Shown here: positions 28,001 through 40,516 of the stretch, piece by piece
Position numbering within the stretch: position 1 is the first letter of the stretch
Layout of the letters: every line of letters starts with the position of its first letter
Assembly: GCA_019914945.1 (NCBI GenBank)
Contig: CM034104.1
Coordinates: forward strand, 11,520,046-11,584,045
Length of the DNA: 64,000 nt
Source of the DNA: Typha latifolia
Taxonomy: Eukaryota; Streptophyta; Magnoliopsida; Poales; Typhaceae
Direction of reading: 5' to 3'
Made by a program: the position numbers and the translations under genes
Notes under the pieces: model-generated
The model's database searches: none
Told to the model about the DNA's origin: nothing
The model's input: the letters and a program-made list of their open reading frames with translations, nothing else

Positions 28001-30684
28001 TTCACTAATGATTTCCTCTTCCAGATACAATGGTACGCCAGGCAGCTATGGTTGTTAAGTGTGGCCTTTTGATGTACTACAAAAATGGCAGGGGTCGTAA
28101 CTATCGGAGGCAGGTAAGCCTTTTTGCTTAGATTTCTGCATTATGCTTGGTTTATATCTTATAGTAGTCTTGCTTAAGTTGGTCTTCTATTGGATGTTAG
28201 TGATTACTCAAAAATTAAAATTAAGGAATTTGCTATCTTATGGATGGATTGGAAGTTTGGAACTGAACTATCTTGATTGTTTATAATTTTCGTCCTCTGG
28301 AAAGCTCTCTTCCTTCAGTATTTCATTTGGAAGTTTATATTCATCTATTGAACGGGAATAAATTGATAAAATTTGTCATCTAAAGGACAGAATTTTATTA
28401 TTTACATGCTGAATCACTGTAGAACTAAGTTCAGGGGCCTTTTCAGTTTCTCTACTCATTTATGATAAAATATCGATTCTTAGATTTTGTTGCTGATGAT
28501 ATCTAATGTTTTCTGCTGTTATTAGTATTTCAATAATTCTATCAACTATGGAAAACAGTTGACTTAGTATCCCCTTTTGGAAGAAACGTGCTGAAGGACG
28601 TGTATTATACTATTATCGTAAGACTAATCACATGAATTGTATCTGATGGATGGCATCTTTTCTGGTGATGCAACTAATAGGTTATTTTCCTTATGGACAG
28701 TTTTAGTGGTCTTCTGATCTTCTCATCTTGTCTACTATTGAGCATGGAAGTCTGACATTGTGATGTGTTTATTATTCAAAGAGTCAGTTAAATATGTGGT
28801 CTGCATTCATCTTTTTCTTGATATTCACTGGAATTCTTTTGTATATATTAAAAGAATTCACTTCATTTCATTTTTTATTTTTTTATTCTAAAATGGAATT
28901 TTATTAACTTCGTAGGGTCAAATGTTAACTGTTGTCGAATATCTCCTACTCTTGTACCGAGCTTTGTTGCCGGCTCCTGTTTGGTATCGATTCTTCCTCA
29001 ACAAGGAATATGGCAGCCTCTTTTCTTCTCTCACTACAGGGTTATATCTTACTTTCAAGTTGACATCAGTTGTCGAGAAGGTATATTCTCTGTTTATTCT
29101 TAAGTATTCTTTTAAGTAAAGTGAAAGGTACAAATGTTAAAATTTTCAGTCAGTTGAACATTGTTACCTTGATAGTCACTTATCAAAGTATTAGTTGATC
29201 TTTTTAACATTGTTTTAAGTCTATTACTTTCAGGTTCAATCATTTTTGGCTTCATTGAAGGCATTATCTCGTAAAGATGTACTTTATGGCTCTTATGCAA
29301 CAATGGAACAAGTAAACTCACTGTTTATTCATACCTCATAAATTCTTACTTAGAAGTTCGTATGGTTTTACAGATGATTACTTCAGGGTTGCACTCTGTG
29401 ACAGGTCTATTATATAATGATGACATTAATATAAAAAGGTTCTTAACACACAAACGAGAAACTGGTATCTTGCCGTTATTGTAGTAATTTTGCTTATTTT
29501 TATATAGCCATCTCATCTCAATTACTCTTGTTCACATGATAAAGTGGTATGCATATTTCTAGTTAGACCAGTTGGGCACCTGAGTTAGGTAGTCTGGTAG
29601 TTATTTCCTCTGACCCAGCCAGCCAGTATATAATATGATCAATTTTCTGCTAATGCCTTGCCCTCTAGTCACGGATGATTCCTGTGAGTCTCCAATCCTT
29701 CATTCTGATATTTTGATCATGGTAATGAACTTGGAGAAAACGAACATACCTTCAATGCATATTTCATAGCTTTACCTCTTGAAAGTTTTATAAATTCATC
29801 ATGCATTTGAAACTAATGGTGGTCATGCAGGTTATTGCTGCTGGTGATATGTGTGCTATCTGCCAGGAGAAAATGCATGCTCCTATTCTTCTTCGCTGTA
29901 AACACATCTTCTGTGAAGATTGTGTTTCGGAATGGTAATTCCCTCATCCTTCTTTTTTTTTTGCTATTTATTATTTTTCCCATATTAACATTCTTTTCAG
30001 ATGCAACTTGGATGACATCTTATGAAACATCAAAGGATACTAAACTCCGTCTTTTATCATAGTCTGCCTTAGCTTGAATAAAGTGTAATTTCTGCACTAA
30101 AGACCTACTTAATATTTTTAAAAGCTGTTTCTTAGTGGATGGACTGTACCAAGACAAACTGAAGTTTTGTCTTCACCATGAAATGGCGGCCTGGGAATTT
30201 TGAAGTTGTTGGAACTGTTTTAACTGGAAGCCGTCTCTAATTATTCAGTTTGTAGATGGATATCTTTTGTATACTGATAGTTCCTAAGATCACCAATCAA
30301 CAAGTTAGAGTTCCTCTGCAAATAAGAATGACAAATTGTGACTGACTAATAAAACCTATGTAAGAGATTGAATTTCTAACAGGTTGTGGTAGTATTATAT
30401 TTTCAGCTACCAGTATCAAATTTTAGTATGTTGACTAATAAAACCTATGCTTTCTTTTTCTTTTTCTATTTCTGGCTTCCACTAGATAAGTCTGAAATAA
30501 TTGTCTTATCTTGCAAAATGATATGATGTTAGCATTTCACTTGCTTTGGAAACTTCTCATTTCCTACACTGATTTCAGGTTTGAGAGAGAACGCACATGC
30601 CCACTGTGCAGGGCGTTGGTGAAACCGGCTGATCTCCGGTCATTTGGTGATGGTTCGACAAGCCTCTTTTTCCAGCTATTCTAA
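22010..30684 (+). CDS. Membrane-anchored RING-type E3 ubiquitin ligase, RNFT1-like
   Basis: Eight exons, 22010..22643, 23135..23211, 23961..24129, 28025..28113, 28916..29080, 29234..29311, 29831..29934 and 30579..30684, encode 473 aa. The N-terminal 200 residues are Gly/Ser-rich and probably disordered and cytosolic. They are followed by hydrophobic segments: [13 protein letters not shown] at the end of exon 1, [32 protein letters not shown], and the exon 5 segments around [19 protein letters not shown]. The C-terminus is a C3HC4 RING: CAIC, then CKHIFCEDC, then CPLC (about 407-447), with the tail ending SLFFQLF. The RNFT family comprises multi-pass ER ligases; human RNFT1 acts in ER-associated degradation, and a similar role is inferred. 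The coding ATG is at 22010 after a telo-box leader; exon 1 is strongly GC-rich. All eight exons stay in frame. Confidence 0.92.
25081..25600. repeat. GGCCC-rich transposon-like repeat in RING-gene intron 3
   Basis: A segment rich in GGGCC/GGCCC/CGGCCCG motifs, in sharp contrast to the AT-rich intron around it. Such GC-rich subterminal arrays are common in plant non-autonomous DNA transposons. I could not define terminal repeats or a target duplication, so the element class is open. Confidence 0.4.
26064..26936. mobile_element. Foldback-type element in RING-gene intron 3
   Basis: The outermost 20 bases are perfect inverted repeats (26064-26083 versus 26917-26936, starting TATCCTTCTAGCAACTTG). 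Similarity between the arms continues inward, with small indels, for over 300 bp on each side and nearly to the centre. The inner part contains degenerate units with GAAAATGTCATGAAA, repeated three times between about 26345 and 26465. There is no ORF of note. This is a long-arm foldback or MULE-like non-autonomous element. No clear target duplication was found. Confidence 0.75.
27170..27285. repeat. Tandem duplication in RING-gene intron 3
   Basis: Two adjacent copies of a unit of just under 60 bp, each containing CACCAGTTGCATATAAGATG, then AGATCAT and TTGTACAGTACTACA. Copies differ at a few positions. Confidence 0.8.
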
Positions 30685-31542
30685 CTACACAGCAACACGC
30701 TTAACTGATTACTTTGGACGTGCAAATGTCCCTGAAGCAAGAAGGATGGGCCTCCGTCCTTCCTCGTCGTCAACCATATCTTGACATTTTTACGACATCT
30801 CAGTGTTCCCCGAGATCTATGCTGAGAAAATATGTCCATGAAATTATGACTGCTCATAATTCTGTTGCCAGTCTATATGTGTGCCCTCGTTGGGAAGCTT
30901 AATATACAGATGGAATAGGATACTCTGCTTGTAAATATATAAACGCAGATCCAATATTTGTGACATACTGTTGTAGAGATGTTCATAAAAATGTCTAAAA
31001 TGAGAGGTGATTATTTCCTGAGCAAAAGATTAATCTAGATATTACTCTTGCTGGTGTTTGCCTAATGTTTTTGTTCTTTTCTTTTTTGAAAGAGAGAGAG
31101 AAGTGAGAACTTAACAATGAATTAGATAGGATAGAAGGGTGCTAGTAGATTAGAGTGAGTGTGATTTGTGACCATTACATAGATGCGTGTTATTGATAAA
31201 TTAGCGTGCATTCACTGGTCACTCTTATAGGCTTAAATTAACCTATGTATGCTAGTGGATAAATGTGTAGCTCTATAGTTATGCTCTTTGCACATGTTCG
31301 AACAGATTAGGGCAGTCTTTTTAGCTGGGCTACTCTGAAGAACAAACCAAAAACTGTTCGTTCTCTACTTATCTAAATTTAAATCATTTTAGGTCAAAGT
31401 AAAGAGTAGCTTCCTAATGACTTCTTTCTTTTAAGAGCGTACGCAAGCGAGTAACCTCGCATAAGCAATCAGATTGTGTTCTAATTCTATCGCGGATTAG
31501 TTCTATAACCGTCTTAGGAATTCAAGATTTCCCGTAGTTTAC
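30685..31542. other. 3' flank of RING gene and spacer before ATG18
   Basis: About 250 bases after the stop probably form the 3' UTR. The rest is AT-rich intergenic sequence without visible genes. Confidence 0.5.
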
Positions 31543-31749
31543 TATATAAGCGAGGGGGCACGTCACGTAGCCTCCTAACCTACGCTTTCCCCCCCAACTG
31601 CCCAAGAGCTCTCTTGATCGCAACGAGATCCCAACTGACTCAATCTTTCGCTTGCAAGTATTCTACGATCCGATCATTCCCCCTTTTCTTGTTTTCGAGA
31701 TGGCATTTTGATTCTTTTCTTGGTTCCCCCCAAACGGGTCTTAGGGTTT
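31543..31749 (+). promoter_or_regulatory. Core promoter and leader of ATG18
   Basis: TATATAAG at 31543-31550 lies 220 bases before the ATG, followed by a C-rich leader (CCCCCC near 31590) and a telo-box TAGGGTTT at 31742-31749. The arrangement fits a constitutive plant promoter. Confidence 0.6.
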
Positions 31750-31771
31750 TCCGTTCTAGCGATCGGGAGCG

Positions 31772-34700
31772 ATGCAGTCTCGTGGCTCCGCGGCCGAGGA
31801 GGCCGAGCTGCTATCCGTTTCTTTCAATCAAGATTACGTCTGCTTTGCCGCCGGAATGAGCAATGGGTTCCGGATCTACAACTGTAACCCCTTCTTGGAG
31901 ACCTTCAGGAGAGATTTGAAACGCGGCGGCTTCGGAATCGTCGAGATGCTGTTTAGATCCAACATTATTGGCCTTGTAGGCGGCGGTTCCAATCCGCAGT
32001 ACCCACCTAATAAAGTGTTGATCTGGGATGATCAGCAGAGCCGCTGCTTTGGCGAACTGACGTACCGATCGGAGGTTCGCGCCGTGAAGTTGAGGCAGGA
32101 TGCGATCGTCGTCGTTCTTGAAGAGATGATCTTTGTTTACAATTTCAAAAGTCTGAAACTTGTTAGGCAGATCAAGACGGTGGATAATCCGAGGGGTCTA
32201 TGTTGCCTTTCGCATATTTCGGATAGTTTTGTGTTGGCATGCCCTGGTATGCTTTGTGGGCAGGTGCGAGTCGAGCACGTAAGTTTGAAGGAGACGAGAT
32301 TCATCGCTGCCCATGAATCGCATGTTGCGTGTATGACTTTGACCATTGATGGGCTTCTTCTTGTGACGGCGAGCACGAAAGGCACGCTGATTAGGATATT
32401 CAACACGATGGATGGCACTCGACTGCAAGAGGTTAATCTTCTTTTGGAACAATGATTATTTGATTTATACCCTCTTCTCTTAGAAATATTGACACGATAG
32501 TAATTGTACTCTTGACCACTTATCTGATCTAACTGAGATTATTATAACAAAATTTTAGGGGTGATTTAGATATATGAGAATCTGTGTTAGTATATTATAG
32601 CATCATGATAAAGAAGATTTAGGAATAATGAAATCTTGAGGCTCTGTGTATCTTGAGGCTCAAAAGGAATTGACAGATTTCTATAACCGGCTGTCAACCT
32701 GACATTAACCTTCTAAAAGATCAATGCTAGATTCCTGGCAAGAGAAATGAGACAACAGGGAGATTTTGGATCAAAGTTGCGGAGCAATCTTCTGTTAATG
32801 GGGGGTGTCAACAAAGTAATGGATGCATATTTATAAGCATTCTGTACTTATTGAAGCATCTAAAATACAAGCTGGAGTTTTTTGGCATTTTATGAACTTT
32901 AACAATTATAAACATGATTTAACATGGACCTCACATATTCCATGATGTTCTCTTTTATTACTTCTGCATCTGTTTATTCAAAGTAATGCATCCTATCAGT
33001 TCCATCATCTCCGATGAGACTTTTATGAGAAAGATTACCCATTTAGAACATCAGATGTATGCACTTACAGGAGTTGCACCTTTGACAACTCCTGTAAGAA
33101 CAGGTGCAATGAATATAAGACGTATGCACTAAAGATGATCCGGAAGCTGAATGTGTAAAATTGTCATTGAATCGATAACATGAAATTAGGGTTGCATTGA
33201 TGAGACAAGATCTAGTCCTCATTTAGCACAATTGTATTGCATATACCTTCTATGCAAGTCCATTTCACTTGTTCTTCAAAAGGGTTTAGTTCATGTCGTA
33301 TGGTACTTATACCGATTTAGAAGATGACACTTACAGGAGTTGTTCTCACATTTCTTTGGATTTATCCCTTACCCACTCTTTCTATGAATGTCAAGGACAA
33401 TAAAATGGTGCACAAATAAAACAATTTTCTTATTAGCCTATAAGATCTTCACACCAAGAAATTGTGAAAACCATTGTGTAGTGCCTTTTCTGGTCAATTT
33501 TCATACACAAATGAATCTTCATTTCTAACTACTCACATGTAGGTACGCAGAGGACTAGAAAGAGCTGATGTATATAGCATTGCTCTGTCCCCAGACGTTC
33601 AGTGGTTGGCTGTGTCCAGTGACAGAGCGACTGTCCACGTCTTTCGTTTAAGAGGTACAGTCCCAGGAGATGTATCCAACCAGGATGCTGCTGCTCATGT
33701 TTCAGGAATGAATCACCAGATCCACTGTACTTCTCTTGATGCTCTATTATCGCAGGATTCTGCTGCCAAGATCATGCCATCATCGTCCTTTATGAAAGGT
33801 GAGGGTTTCATGCTCGTTATCTCTGGTTTTCCTTGTTTTTACATCAATTGATATGTACAATGGATCTATTAAGAGAATAGCATGTTTCTGACTCCATATT
33901 TGTCTTTAATATATATAATTTTCTTCACTTTAATATGACTATGTAACCAGACAAGTAGGTTCTCTCAGCAAATCCTGGTTACTTAATATTTGTTGCTTTA
34001 ATTTTATTATATAAATCATCTGGCAAGATGATCAAGCTGGCTCTAATATATGCATGTGAGGTACTTCTTTTCTGTTACCTTGTGATGGTTGTTTATGCCA
34101 TTGTCATATGAAATACTGGCTCTAATATATGCATGTTAGGTACTTCTTTTCTGTTACCTTGTGATGGTTGTTTATGTCATTGTCATATGAAATACTCTGT
34201 CTTGTCGTAAAGCTTGTTTGAAGTCTGAAGCTTGTCTTGCTGCTGATTTTCTGATATGTGAAATTTTTGACTGTCTTACAATCCAATGGCTTAGTTGCTG
34301 TATAATGCAAAGAGATTCATGAGTATATCAGTATATGAACTGAAGGCTGACATTGCACTTTCTTTATGATAAAAGGAAGCTCATGCTCTTCCATAATCAA
34401 TTTAATAAACATATTCCAACTATGTCCTTTGTAGCCTGTGACTTCTGTTGCTGGACCATGATGTATTTGATTAATCTCTTCGAATCCATATTAATCTTAT
34501 TCATTCTTAATATCAGATTAATGATCCTAGATCCTAAACTGTCTTGTGAAACATCAAATTACTTTGAACAGATAAGAAGATTTCAAGTCACAAAAGCAAA
34601 AGTAGATTACGACTTATAACATTTTATTTATATTTTTAAAAAATCCACAAGTGAATGAGCTTGCTGGTGCATACCTATCATTTTTCTTCCTTCTTATTCT

Positions 34701-35624
34701 TGTCGAATTCCAGATTTTTTAAAATAGAAAGCAAGAATAGGAATATGCATCTTACATTTGTTAATAATTTTCAGGTATGCTGCCAAAGTATTTTAGTTCT
34801 GAATCATCATTTGCTCAATTCCACTTGCCAGAGGCCACTCGCTGTATAGCTGCATTTGGAATTCAAAACACTGTGGTGATTATTGGCATGGATGGAAGGT
34901 ATATGTCTTGATATTAAAGTTCAACTTGCAATGTATACTGTGTTCTTTGATATGTGTTAGCAGGTCCAATATAGCTGCTCTGTTTATTTGATGTTTGCTA
35001 TCTTTCCAGCCACATCCATATATACAAGGACAAGCAGATTTATGTCTTTTCTTCTAATGTTTTATTACAGATAATTCCAGTGATGATTGTCTTCTTGAAA
35101 CTTGAAAGTACTTTTAAGCACCTCTGTCCATTCTTTGTTTCTTTATTGCTGTGACAAGAAGTTCTGAGCCATTACATTATTCACCTGATGATTTTTACTC
35201 TCTGGATTCCTACCAATGTCCATTCATATTATGATTTACTAACCACACTTCTTGGGAGTGGAAAGAAGTGTAAAGGAAAACTAAAGCCAACAATATGAAA
35301 GACTCATTTCATTTTTAACCTTTTGCGAGTGGATATTTAATTGTTTAGATGTTATTGTTGTTTCAATATTTTCTCAGAGGTTTTCCTTGGATCATGAATA
35401 ATTGAATATTATTGGTTGTTTTCTTTCTTTTCAAAATTTCTTCTTCTCCTTTGCGTATAGAATGACATGTTTCATATCATTAAGCTTTTACCATGATATT
35501 ATGTACAGTACCTTCATTTTTCATCTATGTTGACATTGATACGTGGAAAAAGAAAAACAATTTTCTATCACAGATTGAATGCAGAAAGTTTGTTCATTAA
35601 AAGGGTTGCCTTTTTGTGCACACA

Positions 35625-35655
<31 letters not shown>

Positions 35656-35888
35656 ACTCACAGCCATATATTGCATATACATATACATTTATGCGTATAT
35701 ATGATATTTTATCTTCTTTACCTTTATATGCTTTTGTTCATAAGCATTTTCTTGTTCTTGTCTTCAGTTTCTACAGATGCAGCTTTGACCCAGTGAATGG
35801 TGGGGAGATGGTGCAGCAGGAGAATATCCTGTTTCTTCAGGCGAACAGCCACCCTCCCGTAACTGTCTCCACTGGAATTCCTCTCTAA
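31772..35888 (+). CDS. ATG18: Autophagy protein ATG18 (PROPPIN, WD40 β-propeller)
   Basis: Four exons, 31772..32431, 33543..33798, 34775..34898 and 35768..35888, give 386 aa. The protein is a seven-bladed WD40-like propeller that binds PI3P/PI(3,5)P2 and works with ATG2 and ATG9 on phagophore expansion. Seen: an N-terminal blade [41 protein letters not shown], and GTLIRIFNT just before the phosphoinositide motif. That motif reads VRRG at the exon 1/2 junction, the plant form of the L/FRRG signature, and is followed by [20 protein letters not shown]. The C-terminal part has MLPKYFSSE and [14 protein letters not shown], nearly invariant in plant ATG18a/c/d. The sequence fits that clade rather than the larger ATG18f-h; which paralogue it is cannot be told here. 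Confidence 0.95.
34037..34194. repeat. 79-bp tandem duplication in ATG18 intron 2
   Basis: Two copies with a 79-bp period starting CTGGCTCTAATATATGCATG at 34037 and 34116. They differ at only a few bases, so the duplication is recent. Confidence 0.9.
35622..35661. repeat. (CT)n microsatellite in ATG18 intron 3
   Basis: A CT tract of about 30 bp passing into CACT/CACA units, about 105 bp before the last acceptor. Confidence 0.9.
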
Positions 35889-37253
35889 TCTCATCCACGT
35901 CAACTGCAAGTAACTAGCAGATTGTGCTTGCCATACACTGTATATATCTGTTGTCATCTGCAAATTCTGTTGTTGGGAGGAGGTGTCCTGTTATCCATGA
36001 AAAGCCTTTAGTTGTCCAATGACATGTTCGAGGTTTATTCAGTGTTTCTTGCGGTTGATTCTCTGAAATCAAGGAACTTGATCTCCGAAGATATCTGACC
36101 CGTCATTCATCGGATACCATCTGATAATTCTCAAGATTCTGCTCATACAAAACACTGGTCCAGCACCTCTTTTAAAATTTTCTTTTTTTTTCATGTAAAA
36201 AAAAAGAAACTGTAAACCGTATATTTTCTTTGTCTCAGACATAAATGAAGCTAGTTTGGACATTCGCTGCAATCCTTTCAATGCGCACAAATAAATGGAG
36301 GCTAACATTCATTTTGGATCGCCTGCTCTACTTGCTTGTTATGAAAATTTCCCTCATGGACTGTAATATTGTAAAGTAGCATCATATCGTCAACAGTGGA
36401 TAAAGTATATTTGAGGCAATGAGAGTACTATTTCCCAGGGGCATGGAAGAGAGTAGGGATGTATGAATGAGCATATTATTATTGACACATTCTCAAATTC
36501 TAGCACAGATAATCTTGTAAAATTATTATTGACATACTACCTAACAAATGGCCAAATCACCATCCTTTTCTTTTCTTCTCTTTTCTTCCGTGTGACCTGT
36601 TATTGCTATTGTTATTATTTCTTTTATATCCTAGATGAGTTTTCTCGTGCATCTTGGTAAAGTCATGAAATTTGTTGTGCAAGGTTAAGGTTTTCACCAC
36701 ATAGGATAGCTTGTGGTGGCCTCATTGTTTAATAGTTGTATTTACTATTAGCTTATTTTACATTTCTTGACAATAATGAACCACTACAACCATACCATCA
36801 TACTAGGTACCATTTTCTGTTCTCCCTGAGATGTCACGATGCATCTGAATACTTGGGAGGCTACATGACATTTTCACCTTATTTTCTGAGGGAAGAAAAA
36901 TAGAACAATTTTAATATACCAAAAATACTCTTATAATTATGATTAGTTACACTTAAGTCTCTCAACTATCATCGTTTATATATATCTCTCCAACTTTTTT
37001 TTTAACAATAAACCCCCGACGTAAGAAAATTATTTCTTTAGAGAGCTTATTTTTTTATAGTTGAGAGATCTACGTAGATAATAATATGCTACAGAAGAAT
37101 TTATAGTTTAAGTTTGAAATTCATAGTTTAAGTATAAAATTTTAACAATAATTTATAGTTTTTTTAAATATATATTATAATTTACTAGTAATATTAGATT
37201 AAATTATATATTTAAAATATTAATTAATGAGTTTTTATTTATTTAAACTATCT
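35889..37253. other. 3' flank of ATG18 and AT-rich spacer
   Basis: The first 400 bases probably contain the ATG18 3' UTR. From about 36950 the sequence is very AT-rich and adjoins the broken end of the NLR pseudogene. The near-repeats GTAAATTTTTATGGTG and GTGTAAATTTTTACG at 37266-37319 suggest that a small AT-rich insertion truncated that gene. Confidence 0.45.
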
Positions 37254-38607
37254 TTAATTTATTTGTACGTAAATTTTTATGGTGAAGTATATAAATTCTA
37301 CGGTGTAAATTTTTACGATAGAAAGTTCTTTCAGAGAGGGGAACGATGTTGCTCTGTCACTTCCATATCCACACAAGTCTGTTGTACTGATGCTCCTTAT
37401 GCTTGGCATGGACCATAATCCCATCTTTCGAAGGTGACGCAGCTGGCCAAGCACAGGAACGCAATCGCAGTTTAACATGTCTGACAGTTCGATCTCGACC
37501 AAGTTTGGGAGGAACTTATCCATCTCTTTCATCATCCAGCTGAGGAAGTTGACTCCCAAGAAACCGTAGATCGTCAAGAACTTCGAGTTACGGTGCGGCA
37601 CAAGGTGGTGTAGAATGGCTGCATGATCAGTACCGCTCTGGTAGTTGAAGCTCCAAGACAGAGTGAGTGATTGGATCTCTTTCTCCATTAAGTTTGCTCT
37701 CTTAGCATCATCTGGGTCCACTCCGCATTTGAAAAGTATTTCTAAATCACCAGTGAGAAGATTCAGATGTTCCAACTCTGTAATGTTGCACCCTCTGCTT
37801 CTAGGGCTGCTGGCTCTGCCGCCCTCACCCACAATGAACTTGCTCAGTGCTCGGAGTTTGATCACTCGGTCAATTCTACTCGGCGTATGGTCAAGTGACA
37901 TGCAATATGTGAGATCTAGTGTTTCCAAGTTGATGAGGTTGCTCAAAGTTTCTGATAGTACTTCAAACTGGAAACTACGAAGGATTAAATTCCGTAGGTT
38001 ACTGAAGATTGCCAATTGACATAGGTACTTCTCGAAATGACAGAGACTTCCGTCTGGTTTTCTTTGGCCAACAACCTTTTATTATTAAGTCCCCCTTCTC
38101 TTCTTCTCTTCCTAACACTTTAGTTCCCTCAACAACAAGGGAGGAGGTCTCGCGCTTTTTAATCTCTTCTTGCTTATTAGTGACACTTTCCACCTTCAAA
38201 GAGTACTTGCTCTTCTCTTCTGAAATCTTTTGTAATCGCTCTCTCATCTTCTTCATCTTGTGAGCCATGCTGTCACGAGAGATGAGCGGATTGGAGGTGG
38301 AGAAGAACCGGTTCGCCTTCCAGAGCGCGCTGACCGCTGGTTCCTTATGGATGTCGAAATCGTTGAGCATGTCCTCGATGTCATATGCCGCAGCTTTGAG
38401 CCTCTTCAACCAGAGGAGCACCGCCTCATCATTCATCGATCTCCTCTCGGCATCCTTTAAGACGGCTTCAAGTGCGGCGAGGGTGCTCTTAATGTCTTCC
38501 AGATCTTGCTTGAAGTTCCAAAGCAGTCCAAGCTCATCCCACAGACCGGAGCTTAACTTGCTGGTTAACTCCTCCACAATGATAAATGCAAGTTTATCTC
38601 CGGTCAT
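37254..38607 (-). pseudogene. Broken CC-NLR resistance gene (NB-ARC deleted, frameshifted)
   Basis: From the ATG at 38607 the Rx-type coiled-coil domain is almost identical to that of the neighbour starting at 44047, through MKKMRERLQKI and GREEEK. A short indel near 38075 shifts the frame. At about 38030 the sequence, just after the bases encoding the start of the P-loop strand, jumps straight to the LRR region (PMSIGNLQ). The entire NB-ARC (P-loop, kinase 2, GLPL, MHD) and the first LRRs are gone. One extra base at 38001 relative to the paralogue then creates a stop at 37999. The LRR part continues in another frame to about 37340 (NITELEHLNLLTGDLEI, VPVLGQLRHLRKMGL, SFPSLKELS) and ends in unrelated AT-rich sequence. 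It cannot encode a working NLR, though a short CC-only protein could be made. Confidence 0.9.
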
Positions 38608-38618
38608 TGTTAACTGAC

Positions 38619-38690
38619 TAGCGAGCCCTCCCTCTTAATTAATGCTTAATTAATGAGATTTGTAGTGCAAATTGCTTATTAATTAATCTA
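38619..38690 (-). repeat. Duplicated NLR upstream segment, copy 1
   Basis: The sequence CCCTCCCTCTTAATTAAT ... TGCAAATTGCTTATTAATTAA occurs here and again at 44222-44272 upstream of the second NLR. The duplication therefore included promoter sequence. In both copies a simple repeat follows at the distal edge. Confidence 0.85.
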
Positions 38691-38713
38691 GTCATGAGGT
38701 GGACCGCAATACC

Positions 38714-38717
<4 letters not shown>

Positions 38718-38809
<92 letters not shown>
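38718..38809. repeat. (CT)n(AT)n microsatellite
   Basis: About 70 bp of CT followed by about 20 bp of AT, at the edge of the duplicated NLR promoter and immediately before the copia LTR. Confidence 0.97.
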
Positions 38810-39757
38810 ATGGATATTGTGTGTGAGCGCCTTGAAAATTAGTTATTTTATTTTATAAATAATTATGTATAGTTGTAATTATTTTAGTTAGACTAAATCA
38901 ATTATGATTTAGTCGGTCTATTATCTTGTCGTCGTTTGGATATTATTTCTAATAATAGTATATGTAAGGGATCAAATTACAGATAATGCATTGATCCTTT
39001 TTCTACTTCTTTATCTTTTTCATGGTATTAGAGCAGGAAATGAAATCCACATTCAAACTTCCTGCGGTGCGGCCGCAATGATCTTCCTGTCTCATTCAAT
39101 ACTTCTTAAGTCTTTGAATCTCCTAAGAATAATCTATCCAATCCCTACTTCTTATACCATTCTGATCACTCGGGATTGGTTATTGTCGCCAAATTCCTCA
39201 ATGGAGATAACTATTTTAGCCGGAGGAAATCGATGATACGAGCTGTGAACACCAGAAATAAACTCGGATTTATCGATCATTTCATCTCAGCTCCATTTGA
39301 ATCGATGATCCTAAGGGCTACGTGATTTGGTCGTGGTGCAATGATTAGATTCTCAATACTTGCAACCCAAAAATTGCCAACAACTTCAATTTATATTCTA
39401 CTACCCGTGAAGTCTAGGAAGATCTACATGATAGATTTTCACAAGGTAATCCTACTCATGTCTTTGAATATAGAGGAATATTGCCCTTCATAAATAGGAA
39501 CAACTATCTATCTCATCCTACTACACCAAATTGAAGACCCTATGGGACAAGTTAAGTGCTCACTCTGATGCACCACAAACTAAACAACAGAAGCTAATGT
39601 AGTTCTTGATGGGGTTGAACAAGACTTATAGTGTTGTTCACGGGCAAATCTTGTTGATGAAGCCCTCACCGTTGGTCCGAGAGGCATATTCCTCGATTGC
39701 CCAATAGGAGAAGCAGCGCCTCATTGGGTAGGCGAGCCTCCCCACAGATGCATCCAT

Positions 39758-40163
39758 CGCCGCCATAGCTGTGGTCCGCAGCAAGAACAACTCACGGGGC
39801 CAAAGAAGAATAACAACTTGTCGTCCGTTCGAGATTCACAATAGGAATCCCCAAATTGAAATTCTTCTAATCTTGGCCGAGACCTAGGGCAGAAACCCGA
39901 TTTTAATTTAGGTCGCACCGCTTCAAGTAGGCGTGCCCATACTGCACCCATTGTAATGAAATTGGACATTGGGTGCAGTATGGGCACGGTCTACCTGAAG
40001 TAGTGTGACTCGAATTAAAATCAAGTTTTTGCTCTAGGTCTCGGCCAGGATTAGAAGAATCTCAATTTGGGGATTCCTGCTGTGGATCTCGGATGGACGA
40101 CGAGTTGCTCTTCTTCTTCGGCCCCGACAAGTTGTTTTTACTGTGGACCACGGTCATAACGTC
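39758..40163. repeat. Inverted duplication inside the copia element
   Basis: Two arms of about 190 bp face each other around a 19-bp spacer. The innermost 17 bases are a perfect inverted repeat (39934-39950 and 39970-39986, TGCCCATACTGCACCCA), and similarity continues out to CATAGCTGTGGTCCGCA against TGTGGACCACGGTC. The centre read on + encodes a zinc-knuckle-like CTHCNEIGH whose last Cys is missing. This is not part of a normal copia layout. Confidence 0.8.
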
Positions 40164-40516
40164 GGTGTTTATTGATAGACTTGGGCCTTCTACACTTTGA
40201 ACATGCTTCCTTATATTGTGATAACAAAGTAGCTTTACATATTTCAGCTAATCCAGTTTTCCATGAGCGTACCAGGCATATTGAAATGGATTGCCGCTTC
40301 ATTCGAGACAAAATTCAAGATGGCTTAATAGTGGCTAGTCATGTTGGTTCAACATATCAATTGGCAGATTTATTGACTAAATCTTTGGGAAAAGAAATTT
40401 TCTTGTCTATGGTTCGCAAGTTGGAAGTGTAGGATATTCACTCTCCAACTTAAGGGGGTGTTAAAAATTAGTTAGTTTATTTTATAAATTGTTATCTATA
40501 ATTATAACTATTTTAG

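Noticed and set aside
40172..40432. 86-codon ORF as a cellular RNase H gene
   Set aside because: The sequence is the end of a copia polyprotein and sits just upstream of the polypurine tract and LTR.
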